Source of the DNA: Rothia santali
Lineage (GTDB): Bacteria; Actinomycetota; Actinomycetes; Actinomycetales; Micrococcaceae
Reading direction: 5' to 3'
Assembly (NCBI RefSeq): GCF_024199905.1
Contig: NZ_JANAFB010000009.1
Span: 1-64,000, forward strand
DNA length: 64,000 bases
The translations under genes were made by a program, and so were the position numbers. Every line of letters starts with the position of its first letter. The first letter of the stretch is position 1. The notes below the pieces were generated by a model. It saw only the letters and a program-made list of their open reading frames with translations. It was not told where the DNA came from and did no database searches. Of this stretch, positions 8,151 to 17,123 are shown one piece after another.

Positions 8151-9835
8151 ATGACCCGATTGTTCAACGACCCGTCCGAGTTCGCCGAGGACCAGCTCGA
8201 GGGCTTCGCCGACCTGTACTCCGACCGCCTCGCCGCGGTCCCCGGCGGCGTGGTGAGCCACCCGCCGCGCGAGCCGCAGGTCGCCGTCGTCGTCCTGGGC
8301 GGCTCGGGGCACTACCCGGCCTTCGCGGGCCTGGTCGGCCCCGGGCTCGCGAGCGGGGCGGTGGTGGGGAACATCTTCACCTCGCCCTCCGCCGCGCACA
8401 TCTACTCCGTGGCGAAGGCCGCGGACCAGGGCCGCGGCGTGGTCCTGAGCTTCGGCAACTACGCCGGGGACACCATGAACTCCGGCATCGCCGCCCAGAT
8501 GCTGCGCGCCGAGGGGATCGACACCCGGATCGTGGTGGTGACCGACGACGTCGCCTCCGACCCCGAGCACGGCCAGCGCCGCGGCATCGCCGGGGACTTC
8601 GCGGTCTTCAAGGCGCTGGGGGCCGCGGCGGCCGAGGGCCGGGACCTCGACGACGTCGAGCGCCTCGGCGAGCTCGCCAACCGGCGGACCCGGACCCTCG
8701 GCGTCGCGTTCTCCGGCTGCACCATGCCGGGGGCCGAGTCCCCGCTCTTCGAGGTCGCGGAGGGCCAGATGGGCGTGGGCCTGGGCATCCACGGCGAGCC
8801 CGGCATCCGGGACGAGGCGCGGCCCTCCGCCGAGAGGCTGGGCACGCTGATGGTCCAGGCGCTCCTCCGGGACCTGCCGGAGGGGCCGGGGCGGCGCGTC
8901 GGGGTGATCCTCAACGGCCTCGGCACCACCAAGTACGAGGAGCTGTTCCTGCTCTACCGCACCGTGGCCCCGCTCCTGCGCGAGGCCGGCTGCGAGATCG
9001 TGGAGCCCGAGGTCGGCGAGATCGTCACGAGCCTGGACATGGGCGGCGTCTCGCTGACCCTGCTGTGGCTCGACGACGAGCTCGAGCCGCTGTGGACCGC
9101 CGACGCCTACGCCGCGGCCTACCGCAAGCAGCGCGCCCCGCTGGGCAGCCTCGAGGACGAGTACCGCGGCCCCGAGGCCTCGGCGGCGGCGGACGACGTC
9201 GTCGAGGCGAGCCCCGCGCCCGGCAGCTCGCGGCCGAGGTGCGCGCCGCGGCCGGGGAGGTCGCCGAGCTGATGCGGCGGGAGGAGTCCCGCCTGGGCGA
9301 GATCGACGCCGTCGCCGGCGACGGCGACCACGGGCGCGGCATGGTCCGCGGCTCGCAGGCGGCGCTCGAGGCGATCGAGGGCCTGCCCGAGCACGCCGGC
9401 CCCGCGAGCATGCTGCGCTCGGCGGGGCGGGCCTGGGCCGCGCGCGCCGGGGCACCTCGGGCGTCCTGTGGGCGCCTCCTCGAGGCCGCCTCCGCGGCGG
9501 TGGAGGACTCCGCGGAGGAGCTCGGGGCCGAGCAGCTCGCCGACGCCGTCCGCCGCTTCGCCGAGTCCATGCGGACCCTCGGCGGCGCCTCGGTGGGGGA
9601 CAAGACCCTGCTCGACGCGCTGATCCCGTTCAGCGACGCGCTCGCGGGCTCCGAGGACGCGGCGGCCGCCTGGGGAGATGCCGCCGCCCGGGCCCGCGAG
9701 GGCGCCGAGGCGAGCGCGGACCTGGTGCCCCGCAAGGGCCGGGCCCGCCCGCTCGCCGAGAAGTCGGTGGGCCACCCGGACCCCGGGGCGGTGTCCATGA
9801 GCCTGATCATCGACAAGATCGGCGAGCGCCTCTAG
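8151..9835 (+). CDS. Dihydroxyacetone/erythrulose-type kinase (DhaK-DhaL fusion), frameshifted in this sequence
   Basis: ATP-dependent ketose kinase with an N-terminal DhaK domain (8151 to ~9210) and a C-terminal DhaL domain (~9225-9835). DhaK shows GGSGHYP (residues 50-56) and GIHGEPG with His214, the residue that binds the ketose covalently in this family. DhaL shows GDGDHG, the metal-binding aspartates. The frame changes once between the domains (near 9214-9222), and inside DhaL the GGTSGVLWGALLE motif near 9445-9485 reads only if three bases are restored, each in a G or C run. The domains are otherwise complete, so sequence errors are more likely than a dead gene. Beside RpiB, D- or L-erythrulose is a likely substrate. 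Confidence 0.8.
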
Positions 9836-9898
9836 CGCGCGCCGGCGCCCCAGACCGAGACGATCCGCCGACGCGCGGCAACGAGGAAGGACAGCGAC

Positions 9899-10486
9899 AT
9901 GACTCAGGACAACGACACGTCCCGCGGCGAGGGCCTGCGGCTGATCGTCGGAGGCGACGACGCCGGGTACCGGTACAAGGAGGCCGTGCGGCGCCAGCTC
10001 GAGGAGGACCCGAGGGTCGCCTCGGTGGCCGACGTCGGGGTGAGCGCGGACGAAAGCGTCCCGTACCCCTCGGTGGCGATCGAGGCCGCCGAGCGGATCG
10101 CCCGCGGCGAGGCCGACCGGGCCGTGCTGATCTGCGGCACCGGCCTCGGCGTCGCGATCTCCGCGAACAAGGTCAGGGGCATCCGGGCGGTGACCGCCCA
10201 CGACTCGTTCTCGGTGGAGCGCTCGATCCTGTCCAACGACGCCCACGTCCTGTGCCTGGGTGAGCGGGTGATCGGGGAGCAGCTCGCGCTGCGCCTGGTG
10301 GGGGAGTGGATCGGGTACACCTTCGACCCGGCCTCGCCCTCGCGGGAGAAGGTCGCGGTGCTGGACGAGTACGAGGGGCGCCCCGCCGGGCCCCGGTCCG
10401 GTGACGCCGCCGCCGAGGACGCCGCGGCCGGCGGTGTCGCGGCTTCCGTGTCCGACGCCTCCGACGCCGAGGGGGCCCGCTCATGA
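9899..10486 (+). CDS. rpiB: RpiB/LacAB-family sugar-phosphate isomerase
   Basis: Aldose-ketose phosphate isomerase of the RpiB family, 195 residues. Signature stretches are [10 protein letters not shown] (near residues 18-27), [19 protein letters not shown] (near 80) and [13 protein letters not shown] (near 112). The last ~30 residues are an Ala/Asp-rich tail not needed for the fold. In M. smegmatis a member of this family turns D-erythrulose 4-phosphate into D-erythrose 4-phosphate, which would fit directly after the kinase; ribose 5-phosphate or allose 6-phosphate isomerase are the alternatives. The TGA overlaps the next ATG (ATGA). Confidence 0.85.
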   Translation: MTQDNDTSRGEGLRLIVGGDDAGYRYKEAVRRQLEEDPRVASVADVGVSADESVPYPSVAIEAAERIARGEADRAVLICGTGLGVAISANKVRGIRAVTAHDSFSVERSILSNDAHVLCLGERVIGEQLALRLVGEWIGYTFDPASPSREKVAVLDEYEGRPAGPRSGDAAAEDAAAGGVAASVSDASDAEGARS

Positions 10487-11988
10487 CGCGCCGCCTGACC
10501 CGTGACGCCCTGCCCGAGATCGCCGCCGCCGCCCGCGAGCGCCTGCCGGAGGGCAGCACCTTCTCGGCGCCGGAGTACGACCGCGCCGGGCTGACCCCCG
10601 GCATCGTCCACTTCGGCGTCGGCGGCTTCCACCGGGCGCACCAGGCCCGCTACCTCGACGAGCTGCTCTCCCGCGGGGAGGCCCGGGACCTCGCGATCTG
10701 CGGCATGGGCGTGCTGCCCGGCGACGAGCGCATGCGCGACGCCCTGGCCGCCCAGGACCACCTCTACACGCTGATCGCCCGCTTCCCGGACGGCCGCGAG
10801 GACATCCGGGTGATCGGCTCGATCGTCGACTACGTGTGGGCCCCGGAGGACCCCGCGGCCGCCGTCGAGCGCCTCGCCGGGGAGGAGGTCCGGATCGTCT
10901 CCCTGACCGTGACCGAGGGCGGGTACAACATCAACCAGGTCACCCACGAATACGACCTGACCGCCGACGACGTCGCAGCCGACCTCGCGGACCCGGGGCA
11001 CCCCCGCACCGTGTTCGGGCTGGTGGTCCAGGCGCTGCGGCTGCGGCGGGAGCGCGGCGTCGCGCCCTTCACGATCCTCAGCTGCGACAACGTCCAGGCC
11101 AACGGCGAGATCGCCCGCACGGCCTTCACCACCCACGCCCGGGCCCTGGACCCCGAGCTCGCCGACTGGATCGGCGAGCACGTGAGCTTCCCCCACTCGA
11201 TGGTGGACCGGATCACGCCGGCCACCACCGACGCAGACCGCGCCTACGTCCGCGAGCAGCTCGGCTACGAGGACGCGTGGCCGGTGGTCACCGAGGACTT
11301 CATCCAGTGGGTTATGGAGGACGAGTTCACGGCCGGCCGGCCCGCCTACGACGACGTCGGGGTCCAGCTGGTCGAGGACGTCGCGCCCTACGAGAAGCTC
11401 AAGCTCCGGATGCTGAACTCCTCCCACCAGGGCCTGTGCTACTTCGCGCACCTGGCCGGGTACCACCGGGTCGACGAGGCCGTCTCGGACGGGCGCATCG
11501 CCGACTTCCTCCGGGCCTACATGCGCCGGGAGGCGATGCCGACCCTGGACCCGGTGGAGGGCATCGACGTCGAGGACTACGCGGAGACCCTGATCCGCCG
11601 CTTCACCAACGCCCACGTCAAGGACACGGTGCCGCGGCTGTGCGCCGAGTCCTCGGACCGGATCCCCAAGTGGCTGGTGCCGGTGATCCGGGACAACCTG
11701 CGCGACGGCGGGGACGTCCGGCTCTCGGCGGCGATCGTGGCCAGCTGGGCCCGGTACGCCGAGGGCACGGACGAGCGGGGCGAGCCGATCGACGTCGTGG
11801 ACCACCTGGCCGACCGGGTGCGCGCGGCGGCCGGGCGCCGGGAGGAGGACGAGCTGGCCTTCCTGCGCGACGAAGACCTCTTCGGCGACCTGGCCGAGCA
11901 GCCCCGCTTCACCGAGGGCTACGCCGAGGCGCTGCGCTCACTGCACGAGGTCGGGAGCCTGAGGACGCTGGAGCGGCTCCTGGACTGA
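10483..11988 (+). CDS. mtlD: Mannitol 2-dehydrogenase / D-arabitol dehydrogenase family protein
   Basis: Polyol-specific long-chain dehydrogenase of 501 residues that oxidises D-mannitol to fructose and/or D-arabitol to D-xylulose with NAD+. The N-terminal nucleotide-binding motif is [11 protein letters not shown] (43-53). The catalytic triad pattern K-x4-N-x2-H is present as Lys307, Asn312 and His315 in [11 protein letters not shown]. It overlaps rpiB by four bases and precedes xylulokinase, the pairing used for D-arabitol in Corynebacterium glutamicum (mtlD, xylB, rbtT). That analogy makes D-arabitol the most likely substrate, with mannitol as a side activity. Confidence 0.88.
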   Translation: MTRRLTRDALPEIAAAARERLPEGSTFSAPEYDRAGLTPGIVHFGVGGFHRAHQARYLDELLSRGEARDLAICGMGVLPGDERMRDALAAQDHLYTLIARFPDGREDIRVIGSIVDYVWAPEDPAAAVERLAGEEVRIVSLTVTEGGYNINQVTHEYDLTADDVAADLADPGHPRTVFGLVVQALRLRRERGVAPFTILSCDNVQANGEIARTAFTTHARALDPELADWIGEHVSFPHSMVDRITPATTDADRAYVREQLGYEDAWPVVTEDFIQWVMEDEFTAGRPAYDDVGVQLVEDVAPYEKLKLRMLNSSHQGLCYFAHLAGYHRVDEAVSDGRIADFLRAYMRREAMPTLDPVEGIDVEDYAETLIRRFTNAHVKDTVPRLCAESSDRIPKWLVPVIRDNLRDGGDVRLSAAIVASWARYAEGTDERGEPIDVVDHLADRVRAAAGRREEDELAFLRDEDLFGDLAEQPRFTEGYAEALRSLHEVGSLRTLERLLD

Positions 11989-12083
11989 GGGCCCCGCCGC
12001 GCCCACCTGCCCTCCACCGAGGGTGCGGACGCCCGGGATACGGTGGTGCCCACCGGACTCGACGACGAGGAGAGACGAGCGCG

Positions 12084-13475
12084 ATGCCCGAGAAGACCTA
12101 CGTGCTGGGGGTGGACTCCTCCACCCAGTCCTGCAAGGCCCTGCTGGTCGAGGCGGAGACCGGCCGGGTCGTGGAGACGCGCCGGGCCGACCATCCGGGC
12201 GGCACCGAGGTCGACCCCGCCGCGTGGCGCGCCGCGCTGGAGGAGGCGACCGCCGACCTGCTCCCGCGGGCGGCCGCGGTCTCGGTGGCGGGCCAGCAGC
12301 ACGGCATGGTCCTCCTGGGCGAGCGCCGCGAGCCGGTGCGCCCCGCGCTGCTCTGGAACGACACCCGCTCCGCCCATGAGGCCGAGGAGCTCACGGAACG
12401 CCTGGGCGGCCCGGAGCGGGCGGCGCGGCGCGTCGGCAGCGTGCCGGTGGCCTCCTACACCGCCACCAAGCTCGCCTGGACGCGCCGGAACGAGCCGGAG
12501 AGCGCGCGCCGGACCCGCGCCGTCGCGCTGCCGCACGACTACCTGACCCTCACCCTCAACGCCGACGACGAGCTGGTCACCGACCACGGCGACGCCTCCG
12601 GCACCGCCTACTACTCGCCCGCGGACCGGGCGTGGGTTCCCGAGATCGCCGAGGAGGCGCTCGGCCACGCCCCGCGGCTGCCGCGCCTGGCCGAACCCGG
12701 GGAAGCGGTCGGGCGCACGCGGGGCGGCGCCGTGCTCGCGGCCGGGACCGGGGACAACATGGGGGCCGCCCTGGGGCTGGGGCTGCGACCGGGCGACGTC
12801 GCGCTCTCGATGGGCACCAGCGCGGTGGCCATGATGGTCGCGGACTCCCCGGCGGAGGACTCCTCGGGGAGCGTCTCCGGGTTCTGCGACGCCACGGGCC
12901 GCTACCTGCCCCTGGCCTGCACCCTCAACGGGGCGCCCGTGATGGACCTCGGGCGGCGCCTGCTCGGGGTGGGGCAGGAGGAGTTCAGCGAGCTGGCCCT
13001 GGCCGGGGAGCCCGGTGCCGGGGGAGCGGTCTTCCTGCCCTACCTCAACGGCGAGCGCACGCCCAACCTGCCGGATGCGACGGCGCAGTTGGGCGGCGTC
13101 GTCGGAGACCTGTCCCGGGAGAACCTGGCTCGGGCCGTCGTGGAGGGCCTGGCGTGCTCGGTGCGCGAGGCGATGGACCGGGTGGTCGGGCACTCCGGCG
13201 GCGAGCCGGGCAGGGTGCTGCTGATCGGCGGCGGTGCGCGTTCCCGGGCGTTCCAGCGGATCCTCGCCGGGGTCCTGGGCCGGCCCCTGGAGCTGCCCGA
13301 CGCCGAGGAGTTCGTGGCGCTCGGCGCGGCCAGGCAGGCGGCCTGGGCCCTGAGCGGGGACGAGGAGCCGCCGCGCTGGGCCGCGGCCGAGGGCGAGACG
13401 GTGGAGGCGCCCGCGCGTCCCGAGGTCTTCGAGGCCTATCTGCGCTTCCGGGAGACGATGCACCCGGGCGCGTGA
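12084..13475 (+). CDS. xylB: Xylulokinase
   Basis: FGGY-family kinase of 463 residues phosphorylating D-xylulose to D-xylulose 5-phosphate. The N-terminal phosphate motif is GVDSSTQSCKALLVE, followed by SVAGQQHGMV, the ATPase-fold motif AGTGDNMGAALG with the likely catalytic Asp, and LLIGGGARSRAFQRILA near the C-terminus. The start at 12084 has a GAGGAG ribosome site; the frame runs further upstream only as an out-of-frame shadow of the dehydrogenase. Last gene of the plus-strand polyol operon; with the preceding dehydrogenase it completes D-arabitol use. Confidence 0.9.
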   Translation: MPEKTYVLGVDSSTQSCKALLVEAETGRVVETRRADHPGGTEVDPAAWRAALEEATADLLPRAAAVSVAGQQHGMVLLGERREPVRPALLWNDTRSAHEAEELTERLGGPERAARRVGSVPVASYTATKLAWTRRNEPESARRTRAVALPHDYLTLTLNADDELVTDHGDASGTAYYSPADRAWVPEIAEEALGHAPRLPRLAEPGEAVGRTRGGAVLAAGTGDNMGAALGLGLRPGDVALSMGTSAVAMMVADSPAEDSSGSVSGFCDATGRYLPLACTLNGAPVMDLGRRLLGVGQEEFSELALAGEPGAGGAVFLPYLNGERTPNLPDATAQLGGVVGDLSRENLARAVVEGLACSVREAMDRVVGHSGGEPGRVLLIGGGARSRAFQRILAGVLGRPLELPDAEEFVALGAARQAAWALSGDEEPPRWAAAEGETVEAPARPEVFEAYLRFRETMHPGA

Positions 13476-13915
13476 TCGGCGGCCGCCGGACCGCAGGCCG
13501 CTGCGCCCCGCCCCCGGACCCACGGACCCACCCGCCGCCGACGGTCCGCGGCCGGCGCCTCGGCGGTCCGCCTCGGGCCGCCTCGGGCCGCCCGCCTGAT
13601 GCCGTGCGCACCCCCGCATCGTTGGGCGCGACGGCCGGGGAATGCATGACCTGCCGCGTCCTCGGGATTTTCGGAGATTTGGTTCCGATCATGTCCCGTT
13701 CCCGATGTCGTGACTCCACACGGCATGACATGACATGGCAGGCGACGGCTCGGCCGGCGTCGAGGGCGGCACCCGGTCTTCGGAACCAAAGCTCCGAAAA
13801 CGCTGAGTAGGCGACGAGCTATGGTGGCCTCCCGTGGGATCTCCTGCCGTGGGAGCGCCGTGGCGCGCCCACAGACGGAACGTTCCCCAGGCCAGACCCC
13901 CGGGCAGGGGGCCGC
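13476..13915. other. Intergenic region with a long inverted repeat
   Basis: About 440 bases between convergent genes. Nothing protein-like is visible. The first part is low-complexity and GC-rich, with CCGCCTCGGGC repeated near 13560-13595. A 21-base element at 13668-13688 recurs inverted at 13780-13800 with one mismatch. The ~130-base stretch they enclose is less GC-rich than its surroundings and contains the direct repeat CATGACATGACATG. Confidence 0.8.
13668..13800. repeat. 21-bp inverted repeat pair enclosing 91 bp
   Basis: Left arm 13668-13688 begins TTTTCGGAGATTTGG; right arm 13780-13800 is its reverse complement except for one base. The arms are AT-richer than the flanks, and a weaker match continues 7 bases outward. 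I found no target-site duplication and no transposase. It could be a miniature transposable element, a relic of an insertion-sequence end, or a large bidirectional terminator for the two convergent operons. Confidence 0.75.
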
Positions 13916-14566
13916 TCAGCGCAGGATCTCGATCAGGGCGATCCACGAGAACAGCATCGAGCCGGCCAGCGCTCCCAGCGAGCCGTAGGCCAGCCAGTAG
14001 GTCCCGGACGGCAGGCCGAGAAGCAGCAGGACGCCGCCCACCGAGAACAGCACCAGAGGCCCGAGGAAGACGACGCCGTTGCCCGCGAGATGGCGCAGGC
14101 CGTCGCGGTTCGTGGCGCGTCCTCCGTGAGGCTCAACGAGCGGCGTTGAACGGGGGTCTGCGGGCGGTGCTGAGCGGGGGTCCGGGTGCTGCGCTGGACG
14201 GGAGCCCGGGGGCGGCGTCGGGCAGGAGTCGTCCGGGCCGGAGCCGCCCGGGCGGTGTGCCGCGGACGCCGGGTTGCGGGCCAGCACGTACATCGCCCGC
14301 CCGGCGATGGCCCATACCACGACGCAGCCCGCCAGCGTCAGCGCCCCGTAGGCGACCGTCCCACCGGCGGGGATCAGGCCGAGCAGGCTGCAGACGAGCG
14401 TGAGCACCAACAGGGCCAGGGAGGCCGCGGCCCGGGCCGAGACGCCGGGATAGGCGAGGACCTCCCGGACGTTCACCGACAGGACCACCATGATGAGGCC
14501 CGCCAGAGCCGCGCTCGCGGCCGCCAGCGCGCCGTTGAACCCCGTCCAGAGCTCCAGCTCGTCCAT
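13916..14566 (-). CDS. Hypothetical four-helix membrane protein
   Basis: Unrecognised integral membrane protein of 216 residues. It starts MDELELWTGFNGALAAASAA and has two hydrophobic hairpins (about residues 10-95 and 160-215) split by a proline-rich loop with 8-residue repeats of the type PDPRSAPP/ADPRSTPL, encoded by three 24-base units at about 14142-14213. The start at 14566 is preceded by TATGAT exactly seven bases upstream and no ribosome site, which suggests a leaderless mRNA; ATG 14578 is an alternative. Neighbouring genes give no functional hint. Confidence 0.6.
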   Translation of the reverse strand: MDELELWTGFNGALAAASAALAGLIMVVLSVNVREVLAYPGVSARAAASLALLVLTLVCSLLGLIPAGGTVAYGALTLAGCVVVWAIAGRAMYVLARNPASAAHRPGGSGPDDSCPTPPPGSRPAQHPDPRSAPPADPRSTPLVEPHGGRATNRDGLRHLAGNGVVFLGPLVLFSVGGVLLLLGLPSGTYWLAYGSLGALAGSMLFSWIALIEILR

Positions 14567-14637
14567 GGCACCGATCATATCGTCACGGTGGCGCACGTCA
14601 CTCGACTGAGCGACGGTGGGGGCGGCACCGTCCCGCA

Positions 14638-15504
14638 TCACACGCTGGTGAAGCCCCCGTCCAGCAGCATGTTGGTGCCGGTGACCATGCCGGCGTCGTC
14701 GGAGGCCAGGTAGGCGACCATCGCGGCGACCTCCTCCGGCTGCGCGAAGCGGCCCGCGGGGATCCCGGCGCGGGCCCGCTCGCCCTTCTCCCCGGCCCAC
14801 GCCTTCTTGCCGAGCGGGGTCTCGACGATGGTCGGGGACACGGCGTTGACCGTGACGCCGTGCGGGGCCCACTCGAGCGACATCGCCTTGGTCATGCCCA
14901 CGATCGCCGCCTTGGAGGCGCAGTAGGCCACGTGCTCGTCCAGCCCGACCACCGCCGCCTGCGAGGCCAGGTTGACGATCCGGCCGTAGCCCGCCCGGGT
15001 CATGGCCCGGCCGGCGGCCTGGGCCATGTAGAAGGAGGCGTCGAGGTTGATGTCCATGGTCCGGCGCCAGTCGGAGGCCGGCAGCTCGGAGGCCGGGCTG
15101 AGGATCGCGACGCCGGCCGAGTTGACCAGCACGTGCGGCGTCCCCAGCTCGCGCTCCACCTCCTCCACGATCGCGGCGGCGGCCCCGGGGTCGGTGAGGT
15201 CCCGGCGCAGGGGCAGGTGCCCCTCGCCCGGGAGGCCGTCCACGACGTCTCGGATGGCCTCGGCGACGTCGACCCCGACGACGCGGGCGCCCCTCCCGGC
15301 CAGCCGCTCCGCGATCGACCGGCCGATCCCGCTGGCCGCGCCGGTGATCAGGACGACCCGGCCGGCGAACTCGGCCGTCCCGCCCGCATCGGTGGATGGC
15401 GCCGCCCCGCCCTCACCGGCGAACTCGGCTGCCCCGCCCGCAGCGGCGAACTCGTCCGCGCGGTCCGCGGCGTCGGACCCGGTGGTGTGCTCCTGAGACG
15501 TCAT
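14638..15504 (-). CDS. Short-chain dehydrogenase/reductase, polyol dehydrogenase type
   Basis: NAD(P)-dependent SDR of 288 residues. The Rossmann motif is TGAASGIG, followed by NSAG and the catalytic Ser/Tyr-x3-Lys (LASQ and YCASK), and the C-terminus MLLDGGFTSV is typical of classical SDRs. Unusually, some 45 residues of Ala/Gly-rich sequence with a repeated AEFAG unit precede the fold. It overlaps the FGGY kinase stop by ATGA, so the two are co-translated. In M. smegmatis an SDR oxidises D-threitol to D-erythrulose; a similar role here, feeding the erythrulose-type kinase at 8151, is possible but not proven. Confidence 0.83.
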   Translation of the reverse strand: MTSQEHTTGSDAADRADEFAAAGGAAEFAGEGGAAPSTDAGGTAEFAGRVVLITGAASGIGRSIAERLAGRGARVVGVDVAEAIRDVVDGLPGEGHLPLRRDLTDPGAAAAIVEEVERELGTPHVLVNSAGVAILSPASELPASDWRRTMDINLDASFYMAQAAGRAMTRAGYGRIVNLASQAAVVGLDEHVAYCASKAAIVGMTKAMSLEWAPHGVTVNAVSPTIVETPLGKKAWAGEKGERARAGIPAGRFAQPEEVAAMVAYLASDDAGMVTGTNMLLDGGFTSV

Positions 15505-16988
15505 GCGTTCTCTCCCTTCCTGTGCTGCACCGCGGAGAGGCGGTGCTGGATCTCGGCGGTCGCCTCGTAGAGGCGCCGGTAGTCCTGGTAGAGGTCGTCG
15601 TAGAGGGGGAGCGGCTCGGGCTCGATCACGCGCTCCACCGGATTCCAGTCGTCCAGCCGCTCGACCGCCCCCAGCGCCTCGGCGACCATGAACGCGTCCC
15701 CGTACGAGGCCCCCACGGTGTTCCGCCGCACCACCTGGCGGAGCCCGGTGACGTCGGAGACGATCCGCGGCCACAGGTCGGAGCGGACCCCGCCGCCCGC
15801 GCAGACCAGCGTGCCGACCGACGCCCCCGCATCCTCCATGACCTCGACGTTGTGCCGTACCGCGAAGGCCGTGGCCTCCAGCAGCGCCCGGTAGAGGTGC
15901 CCGCGCCCGTGCTCGAGCGTCAGCCCGGCCACGACGCCGCGCGCGTCCGGGTCCTGCAGCGGCGTCCGCTCCCCGGCGAAGTAGGGCAGGGCCAGCAGCC
16001 CGCCGGCACCGGGGCCGACCCGGGCGGCGTCGTCGGTCAGCTCCGCGTAGTCCTCGACGCCGGAGAGCGAGCGGAACCAGTCGGTCAGGGCGCCCGAGGT
16101 CGCGAGGCCGCCGGCGAGGTTGTGGGTCCCCGGGCGAGTGCCGGTGGTGCCCCACATCGAGGGGTGCCGGACGCGGCGCGGGGAGTTGGCGATGAGGAAC
16201 AGGGTGGTCCCGTACATCAGGAACAGCTCGTCCGCGCCGGTCGCCCCGACCGACTCCTGCTCCGCCCACGCGTCGATCGAGCCGAAGATGACGGGGATCC
16301 CGGCGCGCAGCTCGGGCAGGTCGGGGCGCTCCCGGGTGGTCCCGCAGACCTCGGTGCTCCAGCCGAGCCGGGGGAGCCGCACGCCGGGGGCGATCCGCTG
16401 CGCCATCTCCGGGTCCCACTCCTGGCGGGCGGCGTCGTAGAGCGGGGTGCACTGGCTCGCGGAGTGGCGGTCGAGGACGTATTCCCCGGTCAGGCGGCGG
16501 ACGATCCAGCTGGAGGGCATGTAGAGGCGGACCCCGGCGTCGAACCGCTCGGGGTGGCGCGCGGCGAACCAGGCGAGCTTGGGGCCCGCGGCCTGCGAGG
16601 TGAGGAGGGAGTCGCGCTCGGCCAGCAGCCGCTCCTCGCCGAGCTCCTCGCTCAGCCGGGCGACCTCCTCCCGGGCGCGGTGGTCGATCCCGTAGAGGGC
16701 GGCCGGGGCGATCGGGGCGTCGTCGAGGTCGGCGACGGCGGCGCAGGGCCCCATCCCGGAGACCCCGATGCCGAGGACCTCCGCCCCGTGCTCCGCGGCC
16801 AGGGCGGCGTAGAGCTCGCGGAACTCCTCCCACCAGATCCCCGGGTCCATCCCCACGGCGCCGCCGGGGCCGCGCTCGACGGCGTGCTCCCGGGTCCGCG
16901 TGCCGAGGACGGAGCCGTCGGGGCGGACGAGCACCGCCTTGGTGCTCGAGGTGCCCACGTCCAGTCCGAAGAAAGCCTGCTGTCCCAT
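15501..16988 (-). CDS. FGGY-family carbohydrate kinase (second xylulokinase-like enzyme)
   Basis: Sugar or sugar-alcohol kinase of 495 residues with N-terminal GLDVGTSSTKAVLV, the central FGSIDAWAEQESVGATG region holding the likely catalytic Asp, and LVCAGGGVRSDLWPRI near the C-terminus. It differs clearly from the xylB product at 12084, so a different ketose or polyol (for example a hexulose or tetrulose) is likely. It leads a two-gene operon with the SDR. There is no ribosome site; CAGAAT ends seven bases before the ATG, suggesting a leaderless transcript starting at or next to the codon. Confidence 0.83.
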   Translation of the reverse strand: MGQQAFFGLDVGTSSTKAVLVRPDGSVLGTRTREHAVERGPGGAVGMDPGIWWEEFRELYAALAAEHGAEVLGIGVSGMGPCAAVADLDDAPIAPAALYGIDHRAREEVARLSEELGEERLLAERDSLLTSQAAGPKLAWFAARHPERFDAGVRLYMPSSWIVRRLTGEYVLDRHSASQCTPLYDAARQEWDPEMAQRIAPGVRLPRLGWSTEVCGTTRERPDLPELRAGIPVIFGSIDAWAEQESVGATGADELFLMYGTTLFLIANSPRRVRHPSMWGTTGTRPGTHNLAGGLATSGALTDWFRSLSGVEDYAELTDDAARVGPGAGGLLALPYFAGERTPLQDPDARGVVAGLTLEHGRGHLYRALLEATAFAVRHNVEVMEDAGASVGTLVCAGGGVRSDLWPRIVSDVTGLRQVVRRNTVGASYGDAFMVAEALGAVERLDDWNPVERVIEPEPLPLYDDLYQDYRRLYEATAEIQHRLSAVQHRKGENA

Positions 16989-17083
16989 CCGACCATTCTG
17001 GTACAGGACGCCGTGCGAGTGGCGCAGCTCACGGGGCGGGTCGGCATCGGGCTTCCGGCGCGGATGCCGGGACCGAGCCGCGC

Positions 17084-17123
17084 CACCCGCGTCGGAACCG
17101 GGTCACCCGCGTCGGAACCCGGT
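17084..17123. repeat. Two-copy 20-bp tandem repeat
   Basis: CACCCGCGTCGGAACCGGGT at 17084-17103 is followed at once by the same 20 bases with one change at 17104-17123. The second copy runs into the stop codon of the membrane protein gene at 17123. Confidence 0.85.

Noticed and set aside
6984-9455. Long minus-strand frame opposite the dehydrogenase and kinase
   Set aside because: No family resemblance; the plus strand has zinc ligands, Rossmann and DhaK motifs.
13668-13800. Calling the inverted repeat an ISL3-type insertion end
   Set aside because: GGTCTTCGG near the right arm resembles ISL3 ends, but the orientation of the arms is wrong for one element and no target duplication is present.
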